In this document: piece by piece, positions 4,548 through 5,422 of the stretch
Layout: each line of letters opens with the position of its first letter
Position numbering within the stretch: position 1 is the first letter of the stretch
Assembly: GCA_017860375.1 (NCBI GenBank)
Contig: JAGDMB010000199.1
Coordinates: 1 to 5,422 of the forward strand
Origin: Bacteroidota bacterium
GTDB lineage: Bacteria > Bacteroidota > Bacteroidia > Bacteroidales > UBA10428
Direction: 5' to 3'
Length of the DNA: 5,422 bases
Translations under genes and position numbers: made by a program
Notes under the pieces: model-generated
What the model saw: only the letters and a program-made list of their open reading frames with translations
Databases searched by the model: none
What the model was told of the DNA's origin: nothing

Positions 4548-5422
4548 ATGCGAAACCAACTCAATTTTAACCAACGGCTATGCATTAAAAAAAGGATTGG
4601 GGCATTTTTTCTGTTTACGATTTTCTCATCCTTTATTGCTGCGTTTGGACAGGAGAGGACTATTACCGGAAATGTTATTTCTGCGGATAATAATGAAACC
4701 CTGCCGGGCGCAAGTATCCTGATCAAAGGTACGACAAGGGGAACCATCACTGACCTTGACGGTAATTATTCCATTTCCGTTCAGCCTTCTGATTCGGTCC
4801 TTGTCTTTTCTTTTGTCGGCTATGATACGAAGGAAATAAGAATTGGCTCACAATCGGTAATCGATGTGGTGCTGGGACAGGAATCCGTGCAGCTCGACCA
4901 GGTTGTAGTGATCGGCTACGGAACCATAAAAAAGAGTGACCTTACCGGGTCCGTGAGCTCCGTTAAGTCGAAGGATCTGACCAAAATTACTTCTGTGAAT
5001 CCCGAACAAAGCCTTATGGGAAAGGCTGCCGGAGTGCAGGTGACCAGCACATCAGGGGCTCCCGGTGCCATACCGGTGATCCGGATCAGGGGTGTCGGTA
5101 CCTTTAATAATTCGTCCCCCATTTTTGTGGTCGACGGTGTGATCCTCGACAACATTTCCTTTCTAAACTCGGCGGATATAGAATCCATGGAGATCCTCAA
5201 GGATGCCTCTGCGACTGCCATATACGGATCAAGGGGAGCCAACGGGGTAATCATGGTTACCACAAAAGCCGGTAAGGTGGGGGATGCAAAACCGACGATC
5301 AGCTATTCAGGGGAATTTACCTTGCAGAAAGTAGCGAAAAAGATCGATTTGCTCGACGGGAAGGAATTCGCCACCATCACCAATGAAATTACTCCCGGAT
5401 ATTACAGCAACATTGATGCGGT
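4548..5422 (+). CDS. susC: SusC/RagA-family TonB-dependent outer-membrane receptor, N-terminal part (3' end outside window)
   Basis: The frame opens at ATG 4548 and is still open at the window edge, giving about 292 of the 1000 or so residues usual for the family. Residues 1-35 form a long signal peptide: basic stretch KKR at 14-16, hydrophobic core, then AAFGQE with cleavage probably before Q35. Residues about 37-111 are a carboxypeptidase-regulatory-like domain (TITGNVISADNNETLPGASI ... GTITDLDGNYSI ... VGYDT). A TonB-box-like segment, LDQVVVIGYG, lies at 116-125. Then comes the SusC hallmark KKSDLTGSVSSV and the plug domain to about 245, including RIRGVGTFNNSSP, FVVDGV and ILKDASATAIYGSRGANGV. 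The barrel has only just begun. Such receptors, paired with a SusD lipoprotein, import glycans or other large nutrients across the outer membrane using TonB energy. SusD is expected just downstream. The start is chosen because it precedes the signal peptide and no other in-frame ATG fits; no Shine-Dalgarno is visible. The symbol denotes the family; the substrate is unknown. Confidence 0.95.
   Translation, partial: MRNQLNFNQRLCIKKRIGAFFLFTIFSSFIAAFGQERTITGNVISADNNETLPGASILIKGTTRGTITDLDGNYSISVQPSDSVLVFSFVGYDTKEIRIGSQSVIDVVLGQESVQLDQVVVIGYGTIKKSDLTGSVSSVKSKDLTKITSVNPEQSLMGKAAGVQVTSTSGAPGAIPVIRIRGVGTFNNSSPIFVVDGVILDNISFLNSADIESMEILKDASATAIYGSRGANGVIMVTTKAGKVGDAKPTISYSGEFTLQKVAKKIDLLDGKEFATITNEITPGYYSNIDA

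Noticed and set aside
4916..5263. 115-residue minus-strand frame within the susC-like gene
   Set aside because: It lies opposite the highly conserved SusC plug domain, so it is a shadow of that coding sequence.

Overview
The window looks like chromosomal DNA of an anaerobic member of the Bacteroidota. Three observations point there: a SusC-type TonB-dependent receptor, a periplasmic-propeller/LuxR-type regulator of the kind common in that phylum, and translation starts preceded by A-rich sequence with no clear Shine-Dalgarno motif. The 3' end of a hydE-like gene at the left edge implies [FeFe]-hydrogenase maturation, and so a fermentative or anaerobic life. No rRNA, tRNA, CRISPR array, insertion sequence or transposase gene was seen.

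Layout. Positions 1-363 (+) hold the last 120 residues of HydE. Positions 364-511 are a convergent intergenic stretch without a credible gene, but with nested inverted repeats. Positions 512-1282 (-) encode a 256-residue secreted protein that is probably a small outer-membrane beta-barrel. Positions 1283-1467 are a divergent promoter region with candidate Bacteroidota-type promoters in both directions and several short exact repeats. Positions 1468-4299 (+) encode a 943-residue membrane-spanning regulator: signal peptide, long beta-propeller sensor, Y_Y_Y domain, one transmembrane helix, coiled coil, LuxR-type helix-turn-helix. Positions 4300-4547 are an AT-rich, repeat-rich leader. From 4548 (+) runs the 5' part of a susC-like gene, which leaves the window at its right edge.

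How the parts may work together. The regulator is directly upstream of, and in the same orientation as, the SusC-like receptor gene. This is the usual arrangement of a nutrient-uptake locus in which a sensor switches on an outer-membrane importer. The inferred model is that the periplasmic propeller detects a ligand or envelope state and the cytoplasmic HTH acts on the susC leader, perhaps also on the divergent promoter shared with the beta-barrel gene. The substrate cannot be told from this window, because the SusD partner and any enzymes lie beyond the right edge. HydE is on the other side of a convergent junction and is probably unrelated to the uptake locus.

The part most worth a second look is the 248-bp susC leader. 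It has a near-perfect inverted repeat (4364-4379 against 4475-4488) around about 95 bp, a compact internal hairpin, a further hairpin followed by a T-rich run, and a promoter-like sequence pointing away from susC. These could be a structured regulatory leader, paired operator sites or an invertible promoter; sequence alone does not decide.
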